This document shows positions 48,101-55,881 of a stretch of DNA of 64,000 nt, one piece after another. The DNA is taken from assembly GCA_023428915.1 (NCBI GenBank), contig JAEYWL010000010.1:3758-67757 (forward strand). Direction: 5' to 3'. A program made the position numbers and the translations under genes. The stretch comes from Verrucomicrobiota bacterium. GTDB taxonomy: Bacteria > Chlamydiota > Chlamydiia > Chlamydiales > JAEYWL01. The notes below the pieces were generated by a model that did not search any database, was not told the DNA's origin, and worked only from the letters and a program-made list of their open reading frames with translations. Position 1 is the stretch's first letter, and every line of letters starts with the position of its first letter.

Positions 48101-50401
48101 AAACAAATGCATTTTTGTATATTGCGCATCGCTTTAACACATTCCAATCCTAAATTTGCTTTATGCTATAAGTTGATTAGCGATCTTATCTCTTTTTCTA
48201 CGCTGGTTTTTGATTTGCATGAGCTTTGCGAGCTACTTGAACATCATAATACCAAAGTATTGTTTCGCGATTTTCCCAATGCTATTTCTCTGCTTAAAAT
48301 TCGATTGTTAAATAAATTACCAATTCAACATGAGCATTATTCGCTGCTGCTTGCACATTTAGTGAATGTTTGTTTCAATCTCAATGATTATAGAATTGAT
48401 ATACAGACCAGATTGGAAATTGCTTATTTATTATTAGCAGCCAGAAAGCAGACTGCTTCGTTAAGGCAAAGCGAGGTACTCAGAAATGCTGTACTGGCAA
48501 ACCATGAAAGTATAAGAAAAATTTTAGTTCTATCACAGGAGTATGAAGCCCTTCTGCAATATCAGGCATATTTGCAAATTGCTAAAATAGGATTTCCTGA
48601 AGACTGGCACATTTCAACTTTAAACATAGCAATAGACTTTTTAAATAAAGGACATTCCACAGATAATTTTCTCGAATCCCTGCATCAATACCTGGCAAGT
48701 GACCATCCCGTTATCAAAGAAAAAAAACTTGTGCAAGTTTATCAAGTTTTTGAGTTGCTAATTAGTCAAAAAAGCTCTGAAAAACATTGTTACTATTTTG
48801 AGTTGCTAATTAGTCAAAAAAAAAGCTCTGAAAGATATAGCTACTATATTGAAGAAATTGTAAATAGAATTGAAGAGCAGAATATAAAGGAAAAAAAACA
48901 GCTACAGTTGCCAGACGAGTTGACATCAGCTATTTTTTCTTATTATTCCTCCTTGCTATTCAATGCAGTTCATGAATTTGAGACATGCTTAGCCCCGCTT
49001 TTTGCATTGCGTATAAAAAAAGTAGCTTCTGAAAAGAAACTACTAGCTGAGTGGATAAATTTGATTGAAAGAGCTCAAAAAAATCAACAATGGCATCTAT
49101 TATTGATTATTTATCTGGAGTTAAATAATTTTAGAGAGTTGAAGTTAAGCATAAAAGAAAAGAGTTCGATCCGCAAGGCATTCACCAAAATTCTTAAAGG
49201 TAAACCATCAGCACTGGAAATTTCTACTGTCCTGAAAGCATTACCGCAATTTATGGGTTATGTAAATAATTATTGGGCGCAGGTATTTCAATTAGTGGCC
49301 AGTCACCCTAGGGAGTTTGAAAATTTACTATCCCAATTATGGTTAACTTTGGAGTCTTTGGAGTCATCTAAAGAAAAAAAAATTGTATTTCGGGAAGCTT
49401 CGCAATTTTGCTGGATTACAGCGATTAAGCATTATAGAAGATCAAAACAAAATGGAATGAGCGATCCTCACGTGGTTAATTTTTTAACTGCGATATATAA
49501 CCCTGAAAAAGCATTCCATCATTTTTTTCCTGTAAATACACAACCTGGAGTGTTAAGTGAAGCGTACCATGTGCTAATTGAAAGAGCTATAAATTTGACT
49601 TCAGGTTCTGCATTATTTGATGAAACTCTTATTAGCAAAATTTTAGAATTAAAGGCTAAATTCGATGATTTTTTTCAGACAGTGACGGGGAAAGAGATTA
49701 ATCCCGCAATTATACAAAGAATAATAAAAAAATACCCTTCTTTTCTAATTCCGCAATCAGTTCTTACAAAGAAACTCATAGGTAAAAAGGTTAAGATTTG
49801 CGCTCTTCTTTTTTCAGCTTTAAAAAATAGAAATAAGGATAAAGCTTGTGAAATTGGGCAAGAGTTATTGGAATATCAAGCACTAATTCAAAAGTCCAAT
49901 TTGGAGACTATAAAACAATCTAGCGAGAACTTGTTCATAAAGTACTTTGTAGAATATTTGCAGTTATTAAACTCGGCAAGCGATGATGTCAGAAACAGGC
50001 ATATGAAAATAATTCATTTTCCAATTTGCTTTGCTTTTTATGAAACGATGACTTTAAAAGTCCGTCTTAATCTGATTAGATGTTTTTTAGAGCTTTATAA
50101 AGATTCCAGCTCCGCAACTTTTCACATGGAAAGATTAATTGTTTTAGAAGCATGCAAGCATTTAGAATTAGTGCTGCAAGAATTTATCAAAAGGAAACCC
50201 GATCCAACGGAAGTAGGATTAGTCAAAAACATCCTTATTAAAATAACTAATATTTGCGAGGAGGATTATTATTTGGCCGGCCATAAATGGGTATATTCTA
50301 TATTAGATGGAAAATATTATACTGCTAAGTGCCATTTTCTTACTTATACTGAAATTTACAAAATGCAAAACTTAGCAATATCAGCTTGCCAAATCCAATA
50401 A
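45170..50401 (+). CDS. Giant 1743-residue protein with nucleotidyltransferase-like N-terminus
   Basis: One uninterrupted AT-rich frame starting ATG 45170. N-terminal signals fit a divergent polymerase-beta-type nucleotidyltransferase: ISVKGSIVRKA (KGS at 132-134) for the G[GS] loop, HDVDVSIKAE (181-187) for the paired Asp, and LIRNIDAVISS (about 260-270) for the third carboxylate. The spacing between the first two is longer than usual. The remaining 1400 residues are helical, Leu/Lys/Glu-rich and possibly repeat-like, with no membrane segment or Sec signal. A local tandem duplication (FELLISQK...SSE) is at about 1194-1228. Such size and composition are typical of secreted effectors. The nucleotidyltransferase assignment is tentative. 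Confidence 0.6.
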   Translation: MQVRKSLDATNWQLIEEPPKLPPKIKRPCPYSERKGDLVAHRFRGAGVYTAEDELQEQHLAKSIIPLEGEGVFYLTRQLFEKHTSTVQVLLSQLKLDNGNWQGEKEIVYTWSPIGLLLYLLFEFPNISISVKGSIVRKAQACNNNNWYRCFVDTLFPNLSLQLPSSVFTREASLSPLCKHDVDVSIKAESAAEEEALATLFVHYIAMRCFDESNIPIAVCTQLPKQAPLFENYKPIRPNGLVSKSHCTLISVAGVDQYGLIRNIDAVISSFLDPGFLATHDNAALLLELLDLAKMILQENPGLMVLPKRQRYEKLGELLRKKFPTSLQLIGEAGSPKQAVCSQLTRRYAIEELEKRNGKVCFEIYYLATRDRLCDTVGAGVYLLKRIFFEAQKNRKFEYYLGLCRTVMGNHHIHTSPLNFLCYGFTCCAYLEEARVNCEVAVDEAFINDIWENFFSFRILSKDLRASLITYFESATKNSSNLMQLIYKASTEGFSFRRLLFLVKLRGLFELLKTQNDLGVMLTFQCGDNCIQIPVWDEKGTCTLIVPFIKAADFENWRAEEFAAFHTDQLNILTTVPAQSTPDFSNQPQLVRNAEKMRQFDWESLIESLEQVSLISPLPIQIVCKKLLIYIFVHQQENLSIKKFLCAFPSLFFETDFLPVLEKFSAAKSIANLIDFCDANKKITSNKALIFNYLNWLSGQETEVVAEVILTIFKRNHNIFSANKLKEYICNVCKKNSLLALKLFLCMHEQKKFKPAIELELAEYIFGQRERLVENELNEFYCLLLPFLHKKCHRVDPQKYSEENRSVRRFIETIFSASYCTAPDEFLYSLACEGLRHDCLTSFSRVAEYLDRRLERLISQQARQLSNLIRCLQLIVTYKLDPLPLFRSKWERVKMQVTTLLLHTYSKEEAQNILNTIFYEPEKVIEVDEKDLLELFTANNYEGIYRIVNLQRFTILDDSRKLYWLETFAQLPVCSGSKQMHFCILRIALTHSNPKFALCYKLISDLISFSTLVFDLHELCELLEHHNTKVLFRDFPNAISLLKIRLLNKLPIQHEHYSLLLAHLVNVCFNLNDYRIDIQTRLEIAYLLLAARKQTASLRQSEVLRNAVLANHESIRKILVLSQEYEALLQYQAYLQIAKIGFPEDWHISTLNIAIDFLNKGHSTDNFLESLHQYLASDHPVIKEKKLVQVYQVFELLISQKSSEKHCYYFELLISQKKSSERYSYYIEEIVNRIEEQNIKEKKQLQLPDELTSAIFSYYSSLLFNAVHEFETCLAPLFALRIKKVASEKKLLAEWINLIERAQKNQQWHLLLIIYLELNNFRELKLSIKEKSSIRKAFTKILKGKPSALEISTVLKALPQFMGYVNNYWAQVFQLVASHPREFENLLSQLWLTLESLESSKEKKIVFREASQFCWITAIKHYRRSKQNGMSDPHVVNFLTAIYNPEKAFHHFFPVNTQPGVLSEAYHVLIERAINLTSGSALFDETLISKILELKAKFDDFFQTVTGKEINPAIIQRIIKKYPSFLIPQSVLTKKLIGKKVKICALLFSALKNRNKDKACEIGQELLEYQALIQKSNLETIKQSSENLFIKYFVEYLQLLNSASDDVRNRHMKIIHFPICFAFYETMTLKVRLNLIRCFLELYKDSSSATFHMERLIVLEACKHLELVLQEFIKRKPDPTEVGLVKNILIKITNICEEDYYLAGHKWVYSILDGKYYTAKCHFLTYTEIYKMQNLAISACQIQ

Positions 50402-50441
50402 AGTAAATACTAAGTAACAATTAAAAAAAGGTGAAAAAACA

Positions 50442-50789
50442 ATGAATGAGTTGCCAAAATGTGTAAATTGCGGTTCTGATTACACTTACCAAGATCTAGA
50501 ATTGTATATATGTCCTGAATGCGGTCATGAGTGGCCGAAGGGCGCTGTAAAAGAAAGCCTTGAAAAAGAGCAAGTTGTAAAAGACGCCTATGGAAATATA
50601 CTGCATGACGGCGATGACGTAACCATCATCAAGGATATTAAAGTAAAAGGGGCATCGTCAGTAATCAAGGTTGGCGTTAAAGTGAAAGGCATTCGTATAG
50701 TTGATGAAGTCAATGGGCATAATATAGAGGCTAAAGTCCCTGGCTTTGGTCTGATGATGCTCAAATCCGAGATCGTCAAAAAAACTTAA
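50442..50789 (+). CDS. PhnA/YjdM family protein
   Basis: A 115-residue protein with an N-terminal zinc ribbon (CVNCGSDYTYQ and CPECGHEW, four Cys at about 7-29) and a small beta barrel (VVKDAYGNILHDGDDVTIIKDIKVKG, then VKVKGIRIVD and GFGLMMLKSEIVKK). This matches YjdM, formerly PhnA, of the alkylphosphonate operon. Despite the old name, no phosphonate enzyme activity is established, and no phn genes are nearby. AAAAAGGTGAAAAAACA precedes the ATG. It stands alone, followed by a palindromic repeat. Confidence 0.9.
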   Translation: MNELPKCVNCGSDYTYQDLELYICPECGHEWPKGAVKESLEKEQVVKDAYGNILHDGDDVTIIKDIKVKGASSVIKVGVKVKGIRIVDEVNGHNIEAKVPGFGLMMLKSEIVKKT

Positions 50790-50820
50790 TCAGGTGATGA
50801 TATCCGAACAACAATCCATT

Positions 50821-50888
50821 GGCGCTTAGTCCATTAAGTCTATAAGGTCCCTGGCGTCCTTATCGTCCATTGTGTCCCTTTAAGCGCC
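50821..50888. repeat. 68-bp palindromic element, second copy
   Basis: Begins GGCGCTTA and ends TAAGCGCC, perfect 8-bp inverted ends. The body repeats GTCC-containing units of 8-10 bases (TTAGTCCATTAAGTC, AAGGTCC and so on). It matches the copy at 6212-6275 with few differences. Dispersed non-coding repeat, REP- or MITE-like. Confidence 0.75.
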
Positions 50889-50899
50889 AAATTAATTCT

Positions 50900-51880
50900 T
50901 TAGTGTACGGAGGTTAACTCAATCCAATAAGCTGCCATTTCAGGAGAAAGGAAATTTGTGATTCCTGTGTAGTTTGGAAAGATATTATTGTACTCGGTAT
51001 CAATGAACGCAAATTTTCCTGTTTGCGTATAAGGGACATTGTCTGGTCGATAACTAGAACCGCCTACATAATTTACAATAGCAAATAACTCATCTAGATG
51101 TTCACGTGTAATAAGTGTTTTCCAAGCATGTAAATTATCATCATAAGGTACTAATGGCACTTCTTCTACCAGCAAGATTTCATTCTTATTAGCTGCATTG
51201 GAAGTTTCTGCATCCGGCAATACATAAATCCATTTTTGCGGAGCTGAAAAATACTTAAAATTTCTAGCGGCAATAATCCGGCGTATTTTCTTCGAATTCT
51301 TTACACGTTGTGAAAACCATTGCCATGCCGGCTTGTTTTTGTAGTTGATCGTCCAACAGTCAAGATAGGCTTTTACTAAATAACCTGGCAAGCTGGGATG
51401 CTTGCCAATTTGAATAAATTGTTCAGGTCTTGTTACAACAAATTGAAAACCTGCCTGTCTAAAAGTATCTTTGTTTTTTAATACCTGAAATGGCTGTGTA
51501 AAAATTTGATCAAGTGCAGGCTTGGCGGGATGATTTGCGGGCAGCAAGTAAGGGCGGATGGTTTTTCTTTCTTCCTTGGTAAGCATGCAAAGCCATTTGG
51601 CATGTTCAATATAAGGAAGGGCATCAGCCGGAAGTCCGATTTGAATAAAATTAGAGGCTTCTTCAAGACTGCAATAGAGTTCATCTTCCAGATCGCTTTC
51701 TTTTAAAATACTCTCTTGACTATGGAATTGTTCTAAAATGTTTGCAAGCGAGGTAGGAAAATCAACGTCTCCAGGATAAAGATTTTCTATTTCCTGAATT
51801 AAAGTACGCTGTGTAATAAATGCGTGCAGTGAAAGTGTTGCGCACAAAAAACATGTAAGAAAAAATTGCATCATAAGCAC
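50900..51880 (-). CDS. Exported protein with weak kinase-like C-terminal pattern
   Basis: A 326-residue protein with a clear signal peptide (MLMMQFFLTCFLCATLSLHA). The second half has features reminiscent of a divergent kinase fold: ILLVEEVPLVP (hinge-like, about 230), TREHLDELFAIVNYVG, then SYRPDNVPYTQTGKFAFIDTE (catalytic-loop-like DN and a FIDTE in the DFG place, about 275-296). The Gly-rich loop is not evident, so catalysis is doubtful. It is last in the minus-strand operon, eight bases after the TraB-like gene, so a shared role is plausible. Family otherwise unrecognised. Confidence 0.55.
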   Translation of the reverse strand: MLMMQFFLTCFLCATLSLHAFITQRTLIQEIENLYPGDVDFPTSLANILEQFHSQESILKESDLEDELYCSLEEASNFIQIGLPADALPYIEHAKWLCMLTKEERKTIRPYLLPANHPAKPALDQIFTQPFQVLKNKDTFRQAGFQFVVTRPEQFIQIGKHPSLPGYLVKAYLDCWTINYKNKPAWQWFSQRVKNSKKIRRIIAARNFKYFSAPQKWIYVLPDAETSNAANKNEILLVEEVPLVPYDDNLHAWKTLITREHLDELFAIVNYVGGSSYRPDNVPYTQTGKFAFIDTEYNNIFPNYTGITNFLSPEMAAYWIELTSVH

Positions 51881-51888
51881 CTAAATAT

Positions 51889-53724
51889 TTAATAAATGTA
51901 TTCTCCGGCAATATCTCTTTTACCGTAACCATCTAGCACATGAAATGTGCGAATTTTGTTCAAGGTAACAGGTGAAAGCTGGCCTAGTGGAATATACACG
52001 ATTTTCTTTCCATAACGGCGAGCAAAATTTTTTAAAAGCGTCCTTGGCGGCGAAGCAGCAACATAGACGATCAACGGTTTAACGGCATAATCAATGGCTG
52101 CTGCCAGCAGCACCTCGGCTTTATCTTTAAAAGCGCTATAATCAGGGTCTGACCAGACATCGAACATTCTACGCGGGGGATAGGACATCATAAACCCGCC
52201 ATATTCGCAACGGCTGATCCCAGGCCCTATCACTTGGTTGGTTGCCGGAGTTGCATAAAAAGCCATGTCTGACTCTTGCTGGTGCTCCCCTAGCCAGGTA
52301 GCTTTCCACGAGTATTTGTTTTTTTCGGGGGAAATTTCCTCTTCCTTTTCTCCATGAAAAACAACCACGATAGAGCCTACTCCGCCGGGAGGTTTGCCGC
52401 GGGACTTCACATAGAGTTTATGCTCCGCCCAATGCCGAATAGTTTCACGAGTATCAAGCCCATCTTCCAAGCTGCTGGAAAAAGGGATTGTACGGGCAGA
52501 TTCTTCTGATAAAAGTTGCGTTCCTTTTTTTTGCAAGAATTTGCCGAAATTTTCAATAATCAAATCTTCTGGAGGATAAGAGCAAATTGCAAAAGGCCCC
52601 GGCGGCTTAAATTGCATGCCCGAGCGGTCCTTTCGCCTATGTCTAAAGAGGGGATCTTTCCGTCCTGGAGAGCGGAGATGAAATTTAATAAGTTTGCTAT
52701 TGCCCCAGATCTGTTCGCTTGAGACTTGCATTTCAGGAAGATTGTCGATGTTTTTTTTGTAGGGGTATTCTGTGGCCAATTCCCACGTTTCGTAGGCATA
52801 GTTGTGGTCGACACAGCCTTTTGCAGCATTCAGTATCTTAAATAGGTCTGGCATTAAACGTCCGTGAAGCCAGGCGTAATTGCGCACAAACTTCATGACA
52901 TTGCGATAGTTATATCCGGGAAAAGGATTGCCGGTCCGCTGGCGATAATTTTCGGCGGCGGCTTTATAAAGCTGCAATAACAATTGCTGCCTGTCAAGCA
53001 GGCGAGCCGCTTTTACCCCATCTTGCATTAAATCCTCGCGCCATTTTTCATAGTGCCGGCTAAACCAGCCTGGCTCCGCTAACACCTCCCGCATGGACAT
53101 GTCTGTAATGGTTTGCAGCGAAATTGAAAATTTAATGTCCGGTTGAAATTCAGGAAATGTTGTTTGCCCCATGAGATTCAGGACTCTTTGCAAGTGGAAC
53201 ATGCCGCATACAAAGAAAACCTTATCGTAAGAGTAAGATAGAGCTTTTAATTGCTTGGCCATATACAGCTCGCGCAGCTCGTCTTCTTTACTGGCAGCCT
53301 CTTTTTTGCCAAGTTTTAAATAGGCGTTGTAATAAGCTTGTAAACCGATCTTAGTAATAGAATAAGAATCGGGATAGGCTTCGTAATGCTCTTTATAGCC
53401 GGCTACATCTAAATCAATGCAGAAGGCTGGAATTTTTCTTTCAAGGGCTGAGCGCAAAGCTTCAAAAGTTCCCTCTGAAGGTTCTGCAAGATAATAAGTA
53501 TTGCTGAAATCCTCAGCTTCTGCGGCCACTAAACTAATGTCCGGCAATCTAGAGGCGGCATGCAGCATTTGTAAATGCATAGTTTTGGGAAGCTCAACAG
53601 CCGCGCAGTCAGGTTTCAGCTCTTCAAAAGCAAGCTTTACCTGTGCCGCAAATTCCATGTTATAGTGCAAGATCGGCACGGCATATATATTGCCCCGCTG
53701 CACAAAAAAAGGTGTAGGTTTCAT
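51889..53724 (-). CDS. TraB/TIKI-like protein, two-domain, function unknown
   Basis: A 611-residue protein. The first 190 residues follow the TraB/TIKI (ChaN/EreA-like) pattern: AVPILHYNMEFAAQVK (His20), KPDCAAVELPKTMH (Glu44), RELYMAKQLKAL (Arg151), and FVCGMFHLQRVLNL (His177). These residues are in the usual places for a metal or ester-hydrolase-like active site. Residues 200-350 are helical; the C-terminal domain (about 440-611) is alpha/beta with SIVVVFHGE and PLIVYVAASPPRTLL, not recognised. There is no signal peptide. Two bases separate it from the MoxR ATPase gene upstream, so the two likely act together. Confidence 0.6.
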   Translation of the reverse strand: MKPTPFFVQRGNIYAVPILHYNMEFAAQVKLAFEELKPDCAAVELPKTMHLQMLHAASRLPDISLVAAEAEDFSNTYYLAEPSEGTFEALRSALERKIPAFCIDLDVAGYKEHYEAYPDSYSITKIGLQAYYNAYLKLGKKEAASKEDELRELYMAKQLKALSYSYDKVFFVCGMFHLQRVLNLMGQTTFPEFQPDIKFSISLQTITDMSMREVLAEPGWFSRHYEKWREDLMQDGVKAARLLDRQQLLLQLYKAAAENYRQRTGNPFPGYNYRNVMKFVRNYAWLHGRLMPDLFKILNAAKGCVDHNYAYETWELATEYPYKKNIDNLPEMQVSSEQIWGNSKLIKFHLRSPGRKDPLFRHRRKDRSGMQFKPPGPFAICSYPPEDLIIENFGKFLQKKGTQLLSEESARTIPFSSSLEDGLDTRETIRHWAEHKLYVKSRGKPPGGVGSIVVVFHGEKEEEISPEKNKYSWKATWLGEHQQESDMAFYATPATNQVIGPGISRCEYGGFMMSYPPRRMFDVWSDPDYSAFKDKAEVLLAAAIDYAVKPLIVYVAASPPRTLLKNFARRYGKKIVYIPLGQLSPVTLNKIRTFHVLDGYGKRDIAGEYIY

Positions 53725-53726
53725 GG

Positions 53727-54578
53727 CTATGAAAAGGGGAGGTAGGCTAAGGCTTCATCGCCAAGGGTCATTACTATGGCTTGCCGTATCAATGATTCCT
53801 TGTCAGCTTTGCCGCCAAGGCTTTTTATACGTTTGGCTGCATAGCGGGCAATATTAATTCCATCCCTGATGGTGTAGCTTTCTTGGCTTGCGTGCGCGCG
53901 CTGTAAAAAGTCCACCACATAACTCATGATATGCTCTTCAATAAAGGGAAGGTTCTCCTTTAAAATTCTGCGCTCTTCATCGGCTTCTGGAAAATCCAAA
54001 TAGATTTGCGGCTGCAGACGGCTGTGAATATATTCTGGGATTTCAAAAGTAGAGGCGTCATCATTCATAGTAACGCAAATGCGAAAATCTTTGTGGGCAT
54101 GTACCTTCAAGCCTGCCGCAATCGATTCAATATACCGGCGGGTGTCCAGCAAGGGTGCCAATGAGGCCCAAGATTTTTCGCTCATTCTGTTGGCCTCATC
54201 CAAAATACACACGCCTCCGCTAATCATTGCGGAAACCAATGCAGAGGCGACATAGCGGATGCCGCCGGCTTTATCCACTACGGGTGTAATCAATAAGTCT
54301 TCCGGGCGTGTATCCATCGTGCACTGGTAGATGTAAACCGGATGGTTGATTCTCTTGGCTGCAGCATAAGCCAGCGTAGTCTTGCCCACGCCTGGTTTGC
54401 CAATTAAGCGGGGATTCAAAGGGATGTCCTTTTCATCGACTACCATCCAGGCTGCTAACAATTGTTCCAAAACATCTTGCTGCCCGATCCATTCAAACTG
54501 GAACTCATCGGGAAAACCAAGAGCCAGCTCCACTCCGTCAATTACGACTCTCTTTTCTTGTCCATCCGAACTACTCAT
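53727..54578 (-). CDS. MoxR-family AAA+ ATPase
   Basis: A 283-residue MoxR/AAA_5 ATPase, probably a chaperone-like remodeller. P-loop IGKPGVGKTTLAYA (about 62-75), Walker B GGVCILDEANRMSE (about 128), sensor 1 ICVTMNDDAST (about 172) and the arginine-finger region YIHSRLQPQIYLDFPEADEE (in parts, about 187-205) are present. MoxR proteins typically pair with a VWA-domain protein; none is adjacent. Instead it is followed, two bases on, by a TraB/TIKI-like protein. It starts eight bases after the ttcA-like gene, in one operon. Confidence 0.88.
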   Translation of the reverse strand: MSSSDGQEKRVVIDGVELALGFPDEFQFEWIGQQDVLEQLLAAWMVVDEKDIPLNPRLIGKPGVGKTTLAYAAAKRINHPVYIYQCTMDTRPEDLLITPVVDKAGGIRYVASALVSAMISGGVCILDEANRMSEKSWASLAPLLDTRRYIESIAAGLKVHAHKDFRICVTMNDDASTFEIPEYIHSRLQPQIYLDFPEADEERRILKENLPFIEEHIMSYVVDFLQRAHASQESYTIRDGINIARYAAKRIKSLGGKADKESLIRQAIVMTLGDEALAYLPFS

Positions 54579-54586
54579 GATCTGTC

Positions 54587-55354
54587 CTATTTTCTTGTTG
54601 CTTTATCCGAGCCATACAATAGAGAGGCATTGGCAATATTTTCCCGGGCATTAGGAAATGCTTCCTGAATCTCATCTAACAATTTATCGACTTGCCGCCG
54701 CATAGAATTCTGTCCTACAGGGCAGCGGCATGTGATGCGTGCAAAACCCTGCTGCCTGGCAAAGGTGCGAATGTCTGCTTCAGCAATATAAATCAAAGGA
54801 CGAATAATCGTCACCCCATAGTCGTGCATATGGATTTTCGGCAGATTGCCGGCAAATTCCCCCTTATGCAAAAGATTCATAAGCAAAGTCTGGGCATTAT
54901 CGTCCCTATGGTGCCCAAAAGCGATAATATTGGCGCCGCATTCTTTGGCTGCATCAAAAAGCAATCTGCGCCTTTCTCGGGAACAGCTGTAGCACTCCAG
55001 GGTTTCCAGTTTCTGCGCCGATTGCCGCTCGATGAAAGGCACATCCAAAGCTGTGCAAATCCCCTTTAGGTAATCCAAATTAACGCCGGCGCCGCAGGAA
55101 AACTCGCCGCTTACATGCACTGCGAATAACTTAAACGGGGGAAAGCCCCTGCCTGAAATGGCGTGTAAAAGAAATAAAAGCGCTAGACTGTCTTTACCGC
55201 CGCTTAAGGCTATGGCAACAGGGTTGTCATCTTGAATCATCCCAAAGTCAAATAGAGCCTTGCGGCAGGCGCTCTCTAAGCGCTTGCCAAGGCCAGACCA
55301 TGGCGGCCTGGCAATCGGCAGCCCGGCTTGTTCCGTATTTTCCATAATTTTCAA
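54587..55354 (-). CDS. ttcA: TtcA-like tRNA thiolase (PP-loop ATPase)
   Basis: A 255-residue PP-loop ATPase of the TtcA/TilS group, likely thiolating C32 of tRNA. The PP-loop ALSGGKDSLALLFLL is at about 48-62; the paired Cys motif ECYSCSRERRR (about 118) that holds the iron-sulfur cluster in TtcA is present; GHHRDDNAQTLLMNLL (about 145) and a third Cys in ITCRCPVGQNSMRR (about 205-218) follow. TilS lacks the CxxC, so TtcA is favoured. It is first in the operon with the MoxR and TraB-like genes. Confidence 0.88.
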   Translation of the reverse strand: MKIMENTEQAGLPIARPPWSGLGKRLESACRKALFDFGMIQDDNPVAIALSGGKDSLALLFLLHAISGRGFPPFKLFAVHVSGEFSCGAGVNLDYLKGICTALDVPFIERQSAQKLETLECYSCSRERRRLLFDAAKECGANIIAFGHHRDDNAQTLLMNLLHKGEFAGNLPKIHMHDYGVTIIRPLIYIAEADIRTFARQQGFARITCRCPVGQNSMRRQVDKLLDEIQEAFPNARENIANASLLYGSDKATRK

Positions 55355-55450
55355 CTCTGTAAATTAAATGCCTAATCAGTTTATAATCTAAGAGTAAGCA
55401 TGTCAAGAAGGCATAATCACAAATAATTCACATATATTACAGAGGTTCAC

Positions 55451-55726
55451 ATGTCAAATCAACCAGGACGTAATGATCCTTGCCCATGCGGCTCCGGAAA
55501 AAAATACAAAGCCTGCTGCTGGTCCAAGCAGCTTCCAAAAGCAAGAAAACCCCTGAATGCAAAATTATTAAGCTCGGGCGCCTCGGCATCTAATTTAATG
55601 GGCCGTGTCTATGGCGGCTCCATGAATGCTCCTAAATTGCCTGAGCCTGAGCAGGCTGAGCAGCAAACACATGCTGAAATGCCTGAGAGCAGCTCTGTAG
55701 AAAGCAGTCAAGCTGAATCAAAATAA
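55451..55726 (+). CDS. SEC-C motif protein
   Basis: A 91-residue protein whose N-terminus is a SEC-C zinc motif ([19 protein letters not shown], residues 5-23; CxC...CC ligands), as at the end of SecA, where it binds SecB and zinc. The rest is low-complexity and rich in Glu, Gln, Ser and Pro. SEC-C-only small proteins occur in Chlamydiae and elsewhere without assigned roles. AGAGG precedes the ATG by six bases. It lies upstream of the tRNA pair. Confidence 0.85.
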   Translation: MSNQPGRNDPCPCGSGKKYKACCWSKQLPKARKPLNAKLLSSGASASNLMGRVYGGSMNAPKLPEPEQAEQQTHAEMPESSSVESSQAESK

Positions 55727-55768
55727 AACCTGTCGAGGATTGTGCCAGAAGTTTAAATTACAATTTTG

Positions 55769-55798
55769 TTGTGCGAAATTAAAAGCTTCTGGTATAAA
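55769..55798 (+). promoter_or_regulatory. Probable promoter of the tRNA-Thr/tRNA-Tyr genes
   Basis: TTGTGC (55769-55774) and TATAAA (55793-55798) are separated by 18 bases, and the -10 box ends ten bases before the tRNA-Thr gene. It fits a sigma-70/66-type promoter. Confidence 0.5.
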
Positions 55799-55808
55799 TG
55801 TCCTTTCT

Positions 55809-55881
55809 GCTGACATAGCTCAATTGGTAGAGCACCCGACTTGTAATCGGGCGGTTGTGGGTTCAATTCCTACTGTCAGCA
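55809..55881 (+). tRNA. tRNA-Thr (anticodon TGT)
   Basis: A 73-base cloverleaf: acceptor GCTGACA pairs with TGTCAGC; the anticodon stem CCCGA/TCGGG encloses loop CTTGTAA, with TGT at 55842-55844; the T arm has GTTCAATTC. A is the discriminator base. CCA is not encoded. Confidence 0.95.

Noticed and set aside
51889..54578. Classical MoxR-VWA chaperone pair
   Set aside because: No MIDAS motif (DxSxS) was found in the 611-residue partner or in the neighbouring proteins.
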